A stretch of 64,000 nucleotides of DNA from Serpula lacrymans var. lacrymans S7.9. Lineage: Eukaryota > Basidiomycota > Agaricomycetes > Boletales > Serpulaceae. Positions 1 through 11,314 of the stretch are shown one piece after another. The notes under the pieces were generated by a model. It did no database searches. It worked only from the letters and a program-made list of their open reading frames with translations, and was not told the origin of the DNA. Where the stretch lies: positions 2,805,909 to 2,869,908 of the forward strand of contig NW_006763292.1 of assembly GCF_000218685.1 (NCBI RefSeq). Direction: 5' to 3'. Every line of letters starts with the position of its first letter. Within the stretch, counting starts at the first letter, position 1. The position numbers were made by a program, and so were the translations under genes.

Positions 1-660
1 CTTTGTCAGGAGAAGTCCATTCCCAATGTGTCTCCCCCGTGCTGCTATTTATGGAAGTCAAGGTGTCACCGTTCGTTAGTGCGAGAATTGTCGACGAGCT
101 TGAATCCGAAGACGAGCTAGCACCGGTAGATATTATTGATGTGCCCAGGTTACTAGGCTCCCAAAGGTGGCCAAGCAATGGGTCATGTAGCCGCTTCTCA
201 AGCAAGAGATGGCCTTTAAACAAATCGAATTCACGTAGAGTAGCTCCTCCGGGACCAGAGAGTGAGACTATGGCTATACTAGACGTTTGGATTAAAACTA
301 AAACATGACCGAGAATATAACACACTATTAGAATGAACACCGAAAGCGCTGATAGGATCCTCCGGTTCGAATATACTTCTCCAAACTACCAGGAAATCAA
401 AGTCAACACCGAGTTTAGCTCTCGACAATCAAACCCATACCAATAGAACCGTCTGTAGCATTGAGCGCGGCTAAGACGTTGTTGCCTGTAGCGGTATAAA
501 CGATATCTTGGTAGAATACCGGTGCCGTTTGAAGAGAGTGGTACAATGGTACACCGATTAGCTTCTTATGCCAGTCTACGACGCCAACATCGGATTCATG
601 CAATGCCCAGGACAGAGTAGCACATAACGAGGTAACAAGAAATTGGCGCAAAAGGCGCAT
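1..660 (-). CDS. EMC1: ER membrane protein complex subunit 1 (partial)
   Basis: EMC1 is the large lumenal beta-propeller subunit of the ER membrane complex, which inserts tail-anchored and multipass proteins. The minus-strand ATG at 660-658 opens a hydrophobic signal sequence (MRLLRQFLVTSLCATLSWAL), followed by the family's DVGVVDWHKKLIG and NNVLAALNATDGSI stretches. Exon 1 is 660-441, the intron 440-386, and exon 2 starts at 385 with WRSIFEPEDPISAF, matching the 'trip W-R' propeller repeat of EMC1. A second short intron (about 337-290) leads to an exon reading SLSGPGGATLREFDLF to the left edge. Only about the first 150 residues are present; the gene continues beyond position 1. It is divergent from the phosphatase gene with a 388-bp shared upstream region. 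Family assignment is by remembered similarity, and the exon borders are inferred. Confidence 0.82.
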
Positions 661-1048
661 TTGCAGGAAACTTGGCGTGTAATTCGACGCGGTGCTTCAG
701 GCTGGCAATGGAAACGCCGTAGAGGTGGGACGGTGGAATGAAAAGGACGTTCGCCTATACTGTGGCCACGAATTCGAAGAGGCTATCGCCGTCGCCCGCG
801 GTATCGACAAGGTTCCCACGCTTGTTCTATCCTACAATCATTCAGGTTGCGAAACCGCTACTGCTTTTTTCTTTCCGGTTCCAAGGGTCTATCCTCATCT
901 TATCATTACGTTCTGTTATATTCGTGTCGTCTGAAAGCATCGTTCTACCTGCACTGCGATTAGGCTCAATATCCCAAGGGTCGTCAAGCTGATCAATACT
1001 CTGGCACCTCACTAATCCGAAGCTTCCTATCATTGGACTCACGCTTCA
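661..1048. promoter_or_regulatory. divergent intergenic region EMC1/phosphatase
   Basis: This 388-bp stretch separates two divergently transcribed conserved genes and must contain both promoters. Short open frames cross it but show no recognisable protein. I see no clear TATA box, which is usual for housekeeping genes. Confidence 0.5.
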
Positions 1049-2354
1049 ATGCCTACATACAATCCCGACAAATGGATAGAGCAGCTGATGAGCTGCCAGC
1101 ACCTCCCAGAGGCTGATATGAAAGTTCTGTGTGATCGCGTGCGCTGTATTCTGATGGAGGAATCCAATATCCAACCTGTATCAAGCCCGGTCACTATCTG
1201 CGGTGATATCCACGGTCAATTCTGGGACTTGCTGGAGCTTCTGAGAAAAGGTGGGAAGGTGCCAGAAACGAGTTACATATTTATGGCACGTATGTGTGCT
1301 TGCAGCTGAACGGCCTAGGATGCTTAACCCTCGGATAGGGTGACTTTGTCGATCGAGGCCACTACAGTCTAGAAACTGTATCTTTACTCCTTGTATTGAA
1401 GGCAAGGTGCGTGCATCTACTCGCATATATGCCCAGTAAACCAAAGCGGAATTTTGTAGATACCCTGATAAAGTCACATTATTGCGCGGAAACCATGAAA
1501 GCAGACAAATAACTCAAGTTTACGGCTTTTACGGTGAGTCCAATGCCCGATGATCTATTTCATATTGTTGAATAGCTCCAGACGAATGTCAACAAAAATA
1601 TGGGAGTGCAGCCGTGTGGAAAGCATGTTGTAACGTTTTTGATTATTTGAATCTTGCTGCAGTAAGTCTTGGATTTTCTTTTTTTAATAGCCACTATCTT
1701 AGTATCATGGCTGAAGATAATAGATGGAGAGACTTTATGTGTGCATGGTGGGTTATCGCCAGACATAAGAACTTTGGATCAAATACGAGTTCTGTCGCGA
1801 GCGCAAGAAATACCCCATGAAGGCGCTTTCTGTGGTTTGTTTATTTGGTGCATTTCTCCGTAATGCCCTGGTTGACACCTTTCTGCAGATCTCATGTGGT
1901 CAGATCCAGATGATATAGATAACTGGGCCGTCAGTCCCCGAGGCGCAGGTTGGCTATTTGGCGGAAGTGTCACTCGCGAAGTACGTCGTTGCGTCATCTA
2001 CTTGCAACTGATCAATGAGAATATATATTATATTTCGTAGTTCAACCATGTGAACTCCCTGCAGCTGATTGCACGAGCTCACCAGCTTGTACAAGAGGGA
2101 TATAAGTATATGTTTGACGAACAATTGGTGACGGTTTGGTCTGCTCCCAATTATTGCTATCGATGCGGAAACATGGCATCGATATTGACTATTGGCGACC
2201 ACGGAAGCAGAGATTTTACTGTGTACGGAGCAGCAGAAGAAAATGAGCGGGATAAAGGGATGCAGACTAGGAAAATGGTACGAAATATATATGTACAGGT
2301 TAACAGTACTAACGTATGCCTTTGAAACAGGGGGCCATGCCATATTTTGTATAG
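1049..2354 (+). CDS. PP2A-like Ser/Thr protein phosphatase catalytic subunit (PPG1/PP4/PP6 group)
   Basis: A complete metallophosphatase of the PPP family can be read across eight exons: 1049-1285, 1339-1406, 1460-1533, 1582-1661, 1717-1834, 1889-1980, 2041-2277 and 2331-2354. The catalytic motifs GDIHGQ, GDFVDRG, RGNHE and the HGG segment ([18 protein letters not shown]) are all present, as is [18 protein letters not shown] near residue 38 and [13 protein letters not shown] are typical of the PP2A/PPG1/PP4/PP6 group rather than PP1. The protein ends in YFV rather than the usual YFL, which is carboxymethylated in PP2A. Exon 1 must end at ATG|GCACGT because the GT alternatives give a stop, so the first intron (1286-1338) appears to be a GC-AG intron. 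The protein should act in the cytosol with regulatory subunits; the exact orthologue (Ppg1 versus Sit4-like) cannot be fixed by eye. Confidence 0.9.
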
Positions 2355-2680
2355 TTTTGTTGTTAATTCACGCTTGCCTGTTTATGACAATATATATATT
2401 GTCCAGCATACCTTCGGCTTCGAGTTCTAGCTACTGAGACTAAATGTAGGTGATAGTCACCTGATGGTGCACCCAAATTCAAAGGTAATGAGTAGCACTG
2501 CACCTCCTCGACTGGATGAAAATCGACCAGAAATGCAACTGGTCTTTGGGTGAATATAGCTAGCTATTCGAGGGTTTTTCGACCAAATGGGTTGATTATA
2601 AGTATACTGATAGATATGTTAGTTACGTGAGGCGTGAGAACACCTTGTCGAAGACGACTGCAGAAAAGCCCTTCTCATTT
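2355..2680. other. intergenic, no gene seen
   Basis: AT-rich spacer between the phosphatase and the reductase gene. It contains the 3' UTR of one and the promoter of the other; no further feature was recognised. Confidence 0.5.
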
Positions 2681-4061
2681 ATGGGAGTTGGGAAGATGTA
2701 TTTAGCCGTGCTATGTTCAAGTTGTGTAGTAATAGCATCAGCATTCATAATGTTTTTTTCAAAGAAGTGGGATTGTAGAAACCTGGTAAGTATGTTTGTT
2801 GGTCATAAACAGCTCCCTGCTTACTTTCCCATCACTTCTAGCACATCTACATAACTGGTGGAAGTCAAGGGCTCGGTCTTGCTCTGGCAATCCTTGTAGC
2901 CAAGAAAGGCGCTCACGTCTCAATCGTCGCTCGTAACCAGATTAATCTCGACAAGGCGTTGATACAACTAGAGGTAGACCAACCATACAGACTCATCATA
3001 AAATTTCCCAGCTCAATCTGTTCCATATAGGCCGTTCGTCAATCACCCAGTCAACTATTCAAGGCATACTCGTTTTCACTTGACAACGCAGAGGACTCCT
3101 CCGCAGCACTTCACGCGGCTAGTGAAGCTCATGGCGGAAATGCCCCAGACGCTGTATTTACGTGTGCAGGTGGCTCAAAGCCGATGTTCTTCCTTGAGAT
3201 GGAGGAGCAAGATTTAACCCGAGGAATGGTCAATGGCTACTGGGTTCAGGCTTGGACTGCATTTGTAAGGCAACGCATTCCATTATCTGCATTGAAAGGT
3301 GACTCATCTTCTTGAGCAGGCCGCTGCAAAACAGATGGCACGAGAAGGAAAGAAGGGTAAAATAATATTTGTCTCTTCAACTTTGGGATACATGTCCCTT
3401 GTTGGTTATACATCATACTCCCCCGCAAAGCACGCATTACGAGGTGAGCCTCTCGATGACCATTGATTGATGCGAATACTCAGACTGCACGTATAGGCCT
3501 TGCAGATTCGCTGAGGTCAGAACTCCTCCTGTATGGCATCGATGTCCACTGCTTCTTCCCGCCTACCATGTACACTCCTGGGTTCGAGGAAGAAAACAAA
3601 ACAAAGCCTGCCATCACTCGTCACATCGAATCCACTGACGAAGGACTGACAGCTGAGCAGGCAGCTTCTGCACTTCTTTCCGGCAAGGTTCATTCATTGT
3701 CTTTTTACTACATTTATGCTGACGTCTTGCAGGTGTGGAGAATGGCGACGTACATATCGCTGGTGATTTGATAACGCGCCTATTCAGGGCATCCACACGT
3801 GGTTCTGCTCCTCGTAGTAACTCACTCCTAGACGTTGCTCTAGATTTCATTGCTCTCGTAAGTTTTTCATACTATGATTCAAAGCAGTGTCCCCGAGCTC
3901 GCTAATTTATCCTAATTACTTGCAGATCGGCGTTCCATTATGGCGACGATCTGTCGACAAGCAGATACTTGCTCATCGAAAGGAACACCAAACATATCTC
4001 GAAGGTCGTGGATTTTTTTGATTTACCTTGCATCATATATTCAGCAGCTGGGAAGCCCTAA
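2681..4061 (+). CDS. TSC10: 3-ketodihydrosphingosine reductase (short-chain dehydrogenase)
   Basis: This is the fungal KDSR/Tsc10 enzyme, which reduces 3-ketodihydrosphingosine to dihydrosphingosine with NADPH at the ER membrane in sphingolipid synthesis. The N-terminus has one membrane segment ([19 protein letters not shown]). The cofactor motif is [11 protein letters not shown] is replaced by CAGGSKP as in the family, and the active site is S-S-T...[10 protein letters not shown] (Y-x-x-x-K). [19 protein letters not shown] is a recognisable KDSR stretch. Likely exons are 2681-2785, 2842-2973, 3031-3264, 3320-3443, 3497-3682, 3733-3857, 3926-4004 and 4048-4061. Intron 5 must start at GC (TCCG|GCAAGG at 3683), since using the nearby GT breaks the frame. 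Start: ATG 2681 or 2696; an in-frame ATG at 2627 would add 18 residues ahead of the membrane anchor. The last exon is tentative. Confidence 0.88.
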
Positions 4062-6920
4062 TTGAATACCGCCTTGCTCTCGATCCTCACCCTTGTCTTT
4101 CGTGCGTTCATCATGATCGATTTCTCAACTTGGAATCATAATGTTACTTATACTCAAAACCACGTAATATTTCTATGGCAATTGTACATACATTTTCTCG
4201 AAGGTCGAACCTTCTTGGTAACTTTCTTTAATATCAAGTACAGCTTTGGCTTGAGAACAAAATCATGATGGCGAATGTTGGGCGTTCGGGAGTAGGGCCC
4301 CTCCTAGGGGCCATGTTTTCCGGCATCTAGAAACTTTCTCCGATTAGTATTTGCAGCTGACCACACCCGCTCTAACCCAGGTAATACCATTGTATATTTA
4401 TAGTATCGGTGAGTTCTACCAAGCTTGAAACATGAAGTCCTCTCCGATCTCTCACATCATGTTTTGTCAACGAATATTCCGGCTCGAACGCGTGAAACAA
4501 TCAAAGATGTTGCGGTTGTGGTTGGCATCATCAGCTTCAAACGACATATTGGTTATCAATGTACGTCTGTCTCAAAAGCTAACATATCTCATGTACTGAC
4601 TGATATATTCGCATTGAATGACATCCGCGGGTGTATCAGGCACGCTGATGAAGCTCAAGTCATATTCAGTCAGTGGTACTTTTTTCTGCCGTGGGGTGTC
4701 TGTCTCAACATCAACAACCTATTCTGAAACGCTTCCCGAATACTGAATACTGGACTAGGCCAACAAATACTGGAAACCGTGTGGGGGATTTACCTGAACC
4801 ACTTTATGAGGTCCCCACTCGCGGGATAAACTAAACTTCCCCGTATACGACAGAGATATGTCCTCCTACCCTGAATATACATTTACGCCAAAACCAGCGC
4901 CTTATCAATAAGACAGGTGGGTTTTTACTAGCGTGAATTACACTCTTATTTTGTTAACGTTTAGACTCCCCTCTTAGAATATTTACTGGCAGACAAGGTC
5001 ATCCTTGTCTATTTTGGTAAGTGCTGGAGTTGCTGTTGCACCTGTTAGATTTATCATGTACTCGACCAACAAACCGGATGTCTAGTTTTGGAATATGTCA
5101 TTATACTTGGGAGAGAGGTACATTTCTACTGTTCTTTCCGGAATCCAACGATGAAAACCAGACCAAGCACACACACATTCAACGCCATATGGACCTACAG
5201 GAAGGGATACTATCCGTACGGTACTACTTCACCTTTTTCTTTCCCTGTCAAGGGCTATTCATTCTCTCGTTTAGCTTGACGTCTCTGTTCAGCACTTGCT
5301 TCAAGAATTAACCATATAAGTGCATGCATTTCACCATCCTCACGAAGAACTCGAGCACAGTCCAGTCGTCCGGTTCATAGTAAAAATGTCATTTCACCAA
5401 CGCCACTATCACTCCTACACCACCAGTTATAAACAATCATGCGCAACGACGACGATCGAAACATGTCGGATATGGTGTAACGGCTAACATTGCCGCCTCT
5501 GCGGAAAGCTCGAAACGCAATAATCACAACACCAAGAAAATGACATATGAAGTAACAGGTTCGCACGCATACCTCACCGATTGAGTAGCGACTTCTCACG
5601 CCTGAGAGCGTGACGTGAGAAAAACGTCACGTCGACTTTTTTTACGCGGGGTTTAAATTGTGGGAAGTCAGGTCCATATTGGGATACCTCCGCGTGACCA
5701 TCTTTTTGTTTTCCTTTCCTTTCCTTCACTCTATGAGTCATCTGGCCAGCGGTACATACTGCTGGCTGGAACTGTCTGGTCAGCAGTACATACTATCGTT
5801 GGACAATAGGTGCAATTGGTCTGGGGAGAATAACTCACCAGTCGTTGAGCTTTAGACTGTCAGAACTTGACCAGTAGATATCATTTTTAGTTTTCTAGCT
5901 GCCTATGTAGAAAAATAAGCAAGAACTTGAAGCATTGGAGCAGCAGAACAAAACCGAAAAGACGACACATGTTTTGGAATGGTTATGCAATTTCTGGTCA
6001 CACTGGGTCACAGCGGCACTCACAGACCAAATCAGGCGGAGCTTACAAGTCAAATTCTGCCAGGTCACACCAAGTCCTGACGCTGGTGGTATGTGCGGTA
6101 CGTACCACAGCGGAGCTGGCGGTCCTTGATTGATTATCTTGGTGTGTGATTGCCTGTTTCGGTCGCCTAGTCACGACTCCATCATTGTTTTCGTTTCTCC
6201 AGACGCTTTGAGGCCCCAATCAGCTCAGTAAGTATCTGGCATTGTAGGGGCCTACCTATTGACGTTTTCTAGAAAGATATTGCAATATTCCCAGCACGAG
6301 ATCTGGTCAAATCTGGCAATCTTTCCCTCAAAATTCACACTTCTGGAGTTCAAGAGCATAGTGTCAGGTCTGTCGTTGTTGCTACAGATAAGCTATTCAC
6401 TAAATTCTTTCACAATTATATTCTCTATACTATATTCTACATCTAACAATTTTCTAGCTACCTGTACAGTGATCGTTGAGCCTCTGGAGGCCCAAGTGCA
6501 TATCTCTTACCGGTTGCATCCGGTGTCCAACGATAGTACTGCTGGCTGGAATCTGGTTGATCACAAATTCATATATCCTGCCTTAAACACAAAGTTGCTT
6601 TGTACAAGTACCCAAGTCTTCGGCCAATCACTCGCACTCATTTGAGTGATATATCTACGTGTTGTGTCGACAAAGGCCTCTCATACTTGGTTCCTAAGTG
6701 ATTGAGGACACCTCTATGCTGGTTACCATATTTGGAGTAGTTCAGTGTACCGAGTCGACAGTACCTTCAACGGTTCGACGTCACGGCTCAACATACTCTC
6801 TCAGTCGAAATACATCATTTGTCATTATGTCCACCCACTTTTAACCCAGTCCCATCCATCCACCTTCAACCCTGTCACCTCCTTCCCCTCCTCCTCATCC
6901 AATCCCGCCTCTGTCAATAT
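4062..6920. other. gene-poor, apparently degenerate stretch
   Basis: About 2.9 kb without a convincing gene. Open frames are below 130 codons and none resembles a protein I know. Short motifs recur (for example tactgctggctgg at 5756 and 6537), hinting at old repeated DNA. At 5470-5500 a tRNA-Glu-like 5' half with an A-box-like TGGTGTAACGG is visible, but no matching 3' half folds with it. This block marks the transition from conserved genes to the transposon-rich region. Confidence 0.5.
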
Positions 6921-6923
6921 ACA

Positions 6924-7775
6924 ATGTCCGGTATAACAAGAAAAGTCAGATTAACGAGAGACAAAATTCTCGCTCAACGCTTGCAGAATCCCGCAATTCA
7001 GCAGGCATTTCAAACCAACCTTTGAAAACACGGTACACTTCCGACACCTTGCCGCACCCACCATCAAAGCCCATGAGCGTATCCAGCGTTACTGGTCGGA
7101 GTTTGTAGAATATTACGAGCTCAATTTACCACCCAAAGTACAACTGGGATCAACCCTTCCATCCTCCGGGCAGGCGAAATCATTCATAAGATTTATTGCC
7201 TTGTGTATCAAACCGAAGATAGGAGAGTTTGCATCCCTAAACACAATGAAAACCTACGCCACAAGGCTGGATTTCAAAGTATGCATATCATCCATTGTCA
7301 TTGCTTGGATACGCTTGACTGATAATCATGTTTAGATCACATCAGGCCTTATGATTTTCGACAGGGCGCTTCCAACTGCTTGAGCAAAGAAGTGTCTGAA
7401 TTAGACCTACAGCTGCTCCTGAATCACACACCAGATGGCCATCAATTTCAGGTATGAATCAATGATGATGAATATTGCGTTATAAACTCATTGCATGTTT
7501 ACTACAGTCTGCATACCAGAGCAGATGTTGACACTCAGGCCATATTCCAGGGACGGCAGCAAAGAACGGGTCATGCCATCAGCAATGATATCTCATTCGG
7601 CCACAATGTCAATGCTCCAATCACTCTCCCATTAGCAGAAAGGGAGCGCCTTAGGCAAGATCCTGTTCTTCTGGAGGTCGAAGAAGAGCGCAAACAGGCT
7701 ATAAATCAGTTAGCAAAATTGAAAGATAGCAAAGAAAATGTTGTAGCGCGGGGCGATGTCATGCACCAAAGTTGA
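6924..7775 (+). pseudogene. DUF3435 / tyrosine-recombinase-like protein, 5' part, broken
   Basis: The ATG at 6924 opens MSGITRKVRLTRDKILAQRL, which after a frame change at about 7021 continues as FENTVHFRHLAAPTIKAHER, then SFIRFIALCIKPKIGEF...MKTYATRL up to 7278. An intron-like gap (to about 7335) and a further frame change at about 7378 follow, then a second gap to about 7507. The last part reads AYQSRADVDTQAIFQGRQQRTG and NVNAPITLPLAERERLRQDP. The order and wording resemble the large DUF3435 (FluG-domain) family, whose members are related to tyrosine recombinases of Crypton/Starship-type elements, and related agaric families. No catalytic R-H-R-Y set can be assigned. Frame breaks show it is dead. 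The second half seems to lie at 9568-10190, beyond an insertion. The family call is from memory and could be wrong at family level. Confidence 0.45.
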
Positions 7776-8067
7776 TTGGTAGCATGGACAGGTGTCAATA
7801 ACGAAGCAAATATTCAAAAAGACTCGCCTTTGCGCCACACAGGCACAGTGCCACGTGGAATAGTAATTAATATTGCCCTTTTTGAACTTGTGGCTGATCA
7901 GCACCACCTCTATTAGGCAATCCAGTCACGCTCACCTTTGCTTTTCCATCCGGTACTTTCCGCGTTTCGGCATTTTGGCAAATTTTCGCGTCGCCACTGG
8001 CTACACATTGCATTGCGCCCTCGCTTTTGTCGTTTCCCTTACTCCCCTTCCTTTGCCTAGCCCCACC

Positions 8068-8610
8068 ATGGGCCCCTTCCTCTCCTTTTTATTCTCACCC
8101 GACGGTCGTTTCTGGGTCCCCATTTTAGTTCACCTCCTCGTCACCTCCACCCTCCTCCTCCTCATCTTCTTTGCTCCCCCACCATTTCTGATGTCACCAC
8201 TTCCTATCCGCTTCCGTCGCCGATCCGTTGACTACCACGTGCCACTGCTGATATCAGCAAAGCCCTGGCGGCCGGTCCAAATAGGGCAACAGGTCCATCT
8301 TCATGACGTCGATCTGCCATCATATACTATCAAAACATCGGTCGCTCGTCTTGCCTGGTTGGAGCGTGGGTGGGTAATTTTTGAGCTGGAGAAGGTTCAT
8401 CCCCTTGCGTCGCCCATGTTCATCGCTGTCCCATTCACTTGGGTACACTTATCATTTGTCCATCGTCTTCGCTACAGCTACACCTACCACACGCTGCCTG
8501 GGACTCACTTGTTCCAAATTGGAACTACTCCTCTCCCTCCCTCGTTTGATCAGGTGGTCCAACACAACCAGTCCATTGGTAAGGCCATAGAACTGTCGGA
8601 TTTGGACTAG
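8068..8610 (+). CDS. unrecognised 180-aa ORF with an N-terminal membrane segment
   Basis: ATG 8068 sits in a good context (caccATGg) and opens a 180-codon frame. Residues 13-40 form a strong hydrophobic stretch (VPILVHLLVTSTLLLLIFF) followed by Pro-rich and basic residues (RFRRRSVDYHVP), so a type I/II membrane protein is possible. The rest has no motif I recognise. The ORF lies between the two halves of a broken recombinase-like gene and directly upstream of LTR-like sequence with a TATA box, so it may be the remains of an accessory ORF of a retroelement rather than a host gene. I do not assign a function. Confidence 0.4.
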   Translation: MGPFLSFLFSPDGRFWVPILVHLLVTSTLLLLIFFAPPPFLMSPLPIRFRRRSVDYHVPLLISAKPWRPVQIGQQVHLHDVDLPSYTIKTSVARLAWLERGWVIFELEKVHPLASPMFIAVPFTWVHLSFVHRLRYSYTYHTLPGTHLFQIGTTPLPPSFDQVVQHNQSIGKAIELSDLD

Positions 8611-9480
8611 GTGGTGGACCGGTGGCTCCAGTTTCTTTTTTTTCAGCAGAACATTCATTTACAGTGCGATTATTTTTGATTTTTGAATCATTTTTATGGA
8701 CACATATTTTTTTAGAATGCCTGACTGACAATAAAGGAACTGTGTTGATACTGATAGTGTTTTGCCTTGCCCTTTTTTTACTGCATCTTCCCATGACATC
8801 ATGATTTTCCTGCTCTCCTTTTGCTATTGGACTTTACTTTATGGCTGTACAAACCTGTGATATTACTCACAGCATTTATTGTTCTATCCCTTTCTTTTCT
8901 TTTTTTGACAATCTTATCCTGTACTACCTACGCAGGATTCGTCAGCGTACATTCCTTCCTTCATATTCTTTCTCATTCTTTTTGCACAGCTATACTGTGC
9001 ATAGCCTACTTCTCTTTTACTATATAAACCCCTGTATTTTACCTTGTAAAAAAAAGAACAAGAAATCCAATCCAGACTTCTTCTCTACTCTCAAGTTCAC
9101 TACTCTGCTACTTGTGATCCAGTGTGGTCACAACACTTCCCACTTCTACCACTGTCAACTGCTGTCATTGTCACTTCCCACTTTTGAAGTCATTGTCATC
9201 CCTTTCGATTAGAGTCCTTCTGAGCACTACAGTTTGTGCGTCAGGAGCCTGCTATCACTGGGAACCTCGTCACCTCGTCATCCTCGTCGTTCTCAAACCT
9301 ACCTTGTGCTACCATTAGCAAGGTAGTGCTCGTCTATACTCGCCACAAAGCACCTATCTTCCTATAAATTCAACTATCCCTCCTCCTCAAAACCCACACT
9401 CATACACCTCTGGGTTTTACTTTGAAGGATCTTTATACGTACCACCCCACGAACAACCAGACCACTCCACTGTTCTAGGA
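8611..9480 (+). promoter_or_regulatory. LTR-like, T/C-rich sequence with TATA box
   Basis: This stretch is T/C-rich and lacks long frames. It contains a TATA element (tatataaacc at 9021) followed by a pyrimidine-rich leader, the layout seen in agaric gypsy LTRs. A second TATAAAT lies near 9364. No matching second copy or target duplication was found in the window, so the borders are arbitrary. Confidence 0.3.
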
Positions 9481-9567
9481 GGCAAAGCCCATAAACAAGT
9501 TCCGTGGAATCTGGGAGGATTATGTGTTAGTTTGTTTTGTGTGTGGTTTTCTAACAACAGTTCTCAT

Positions 9568-10190
9568 CATCGACAGCGAGCTACAAGGTAAAGCAAAAGA
9601 ACTACACGCTGAATATAAGAATATCACAGAAAGAGCATCTTGCACTCGCCTTCAACAACTGAGGCAAGAATACTTTGAAAATGCCTCTGGGAGGCAGCTC
9701 AGAGGAGAGGCTCAAGCACCGCTTTCTGAGTGCATGACAACAATAGCTCGGTTGAAGAAGGTTGATACAATTGAAGCAATGGTCAAAGTGCTCTACAACC
9801 AAGGTCACACGCTTGATGTTAATCAAAACTTGGTTAGCAATGTTTCAACATTACTGTCATTGCCAGAAAAATTGTAACCAATGTGCTATCCCTACGGATC
9901 TGCTACTGAGCAATTTCAGTGCCCATATGTTCAATAGACCTTCCGTCTCACAACCATTTTGGCGATCATATTCATCATTGCATCGGCATCGAGAAAAAGG
10001 CGGAGGCTCAAAAGGAGGCAGAGGATGAATTTCGCAATACGGACCAGAAATGTCATTGGGCCACATGCAAGCATTTGGATCAAGCCTGGCCAACTCATCA
10101 GAGCTTCCTACAGCATGTGAATAATCATATTTCCCCTCTTTATACTCCACGGGCTACGGCTACTGGGGTTTTGCCTCATTGTTGTTAGGA
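9568..10190 (+). pseudogene. recombinase-like protein, 3' part with C2H2-like finger, broken
   Basis: After an intron-like segment ending cgacag at 9567, the frame reads ELQGKAKELHAEYKNITERA and RLQQLRQEYFENASGRQL to a stop at 9877. It then continues in shifted frames: QCAIPTDLLLSNFSAHMF, then DHIHHCIGIEKKAEAQ, then KCHWATCKHLDQAWPTHQ with a C-x4-C...H-x4-H zinc-finger-like spacing near 10050-10130. Helical Leu/Arg-rich text followed by Cys/His clusters is the usual 3' organisation of DUF3435-type genes, so this is probably the partner of the fragment at 6924-7775, separated from it by about 1.8 kb of inserted DNA. Frame changes at about 9850 and 9915 mark it as non-functional. Confidence 0.4.
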
Positions 10191-10486
10191 AAACTGCGGT
10201 GCAACCACTTGCGAGGACAACAACTGGACCAATCATTCTGTAGACGTCCATGGAATGAACATTCACATTAACATTGACATTAATTATTGTGTGTTATGTG
10301 CAGAATGTTAGTTTTGGTGATTCTGCACCTTTGTGCTACCTATATATTTTCATTCCTTTCTCTATCTATTCTTCTATCATTCACTATTGATTGTGTTCTC
10401 TATTATTTTGCCTTTGTGGCTGCTTTGTTTAACTTTGTTTACAAAACTTCGGACAGTACTGCAGAGTCCAATGCTTCCTATTCTCT

Positions 10487-10508
10487 AGTTACTCACATTG
10501 GACTCTAG
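10487..10508 (+). repeat. 22-bp direct repeat, copy 1
   Basis: The word agttactcacattggactc followed by tag occurs here and again exactly at 10542-10563, separated by 33 bp, just upstream of the first gypsy gag fragment. It may be part of the leader or LTR edge of that element. Confidence 0.8.
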
Positions 10509-10541
10509 GTACTATATACCTGTCATACTCTCTAATAATAA

Positions 10542-10563
10542 AGTTACTCACATTGGACTCTAG
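10542..10563 (+). repeat. 22-bp direct repeat, copy 2
   Basis: Exact second copy of the 22-bp word at 10487-10508. Confidence 0.8.
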
Positions 10564-10636
10564 TTCCAGTCCCTGATTGCTCTCAGCAAGTGGCTAGACA
10601 CTTCCTTCAAGCTTTGTTCTTAATAAGCTCTACAAA

Positions 10637-11038
10637 ATGCATCAAGGTGGTGGGACCACCACCAAAAACAACTATTCCCAGAGGAGCCCTGGGTCATCAA
10701 ACCAAAAATACAATCACTCTCATGGGTTCCAACCATTTGGGTTGCAACCAGGGCAGGGAGCCCCAATGGATATTGGTGTGGTCCAAGGCAGACAGACGCG
10801 CAGATTCACCTGCTACAACTGTGGCGAGGAGGGGCACATGGCCCAAAATTGTACAAACGGAGCACGGGCCGCTCAACAAAAAAATAACCAAGGGCGCCAG
10901 GCGCGCCAATTAGAAGCTGAAATGCCGGACAATCGGCTCAATACTCTGGCCGGACGTTCATACGACGAAATCCGGGCCTTCTTTTATGACCAGCAGGTCG
11001 CTGAAATGAAGACTCAGGGAAAAGAGTTCGGAGCTTAG
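10637..11038 (+). pseudogene. gag: gypsy gag C-terminal fragment with CCHC zinc knuckle
   Basis: The 133-codon frame contains GAPMDIGVVQ and the nucleic-acid-binding knuckle CYNCGEEGHMAQNC (C-x2-C-x4-H-x4-C), the hallmark of retroelement Gag nucleocapsid. The N-terminal capsid region is absent upstream. It is followed by RQLEAEMPDNRLNTLAGRSY and a stop at 11038. Confidence 0.8.
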
Positions 11039-11314
11039 GTCACTTGGGTGCCTTCACTCCCATAAACAATGAAGTAAATCACAACAAGGTGGCCCCTGCT
11101 CTGGGGTGTTGCATGAGCAATAAAAGAAAGATGGGGGTGGCTTCCCAATTTGTAAATAAATTTCTAAATTTGTTATCTGAAGTATGTACTTGTATATGAA
11201 GCTGTGACTGTGGATTTGTCTTGGATCCTCCTGATGATATAGCTGCTTGGTTCTGGTAAAAATAAAAATAAAAACATAGAAAATCTTAAAGTAGAAAAAC
11301 ATGTTTCTTCTTCT

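Noticed and set aside
5468..5580. tRNA-Glu-like gene (GGATATGGTGTAACGGCTAACA, later GGTTCG)
   Set aside because: The 5' half and A box look like tRNA-Glu, but the anticodon arm has no proper 7-nt loop, the B box lacks the invariant A, and the acceptor strands pair poorly. At most a tRNA fragment or SINE-like relic.
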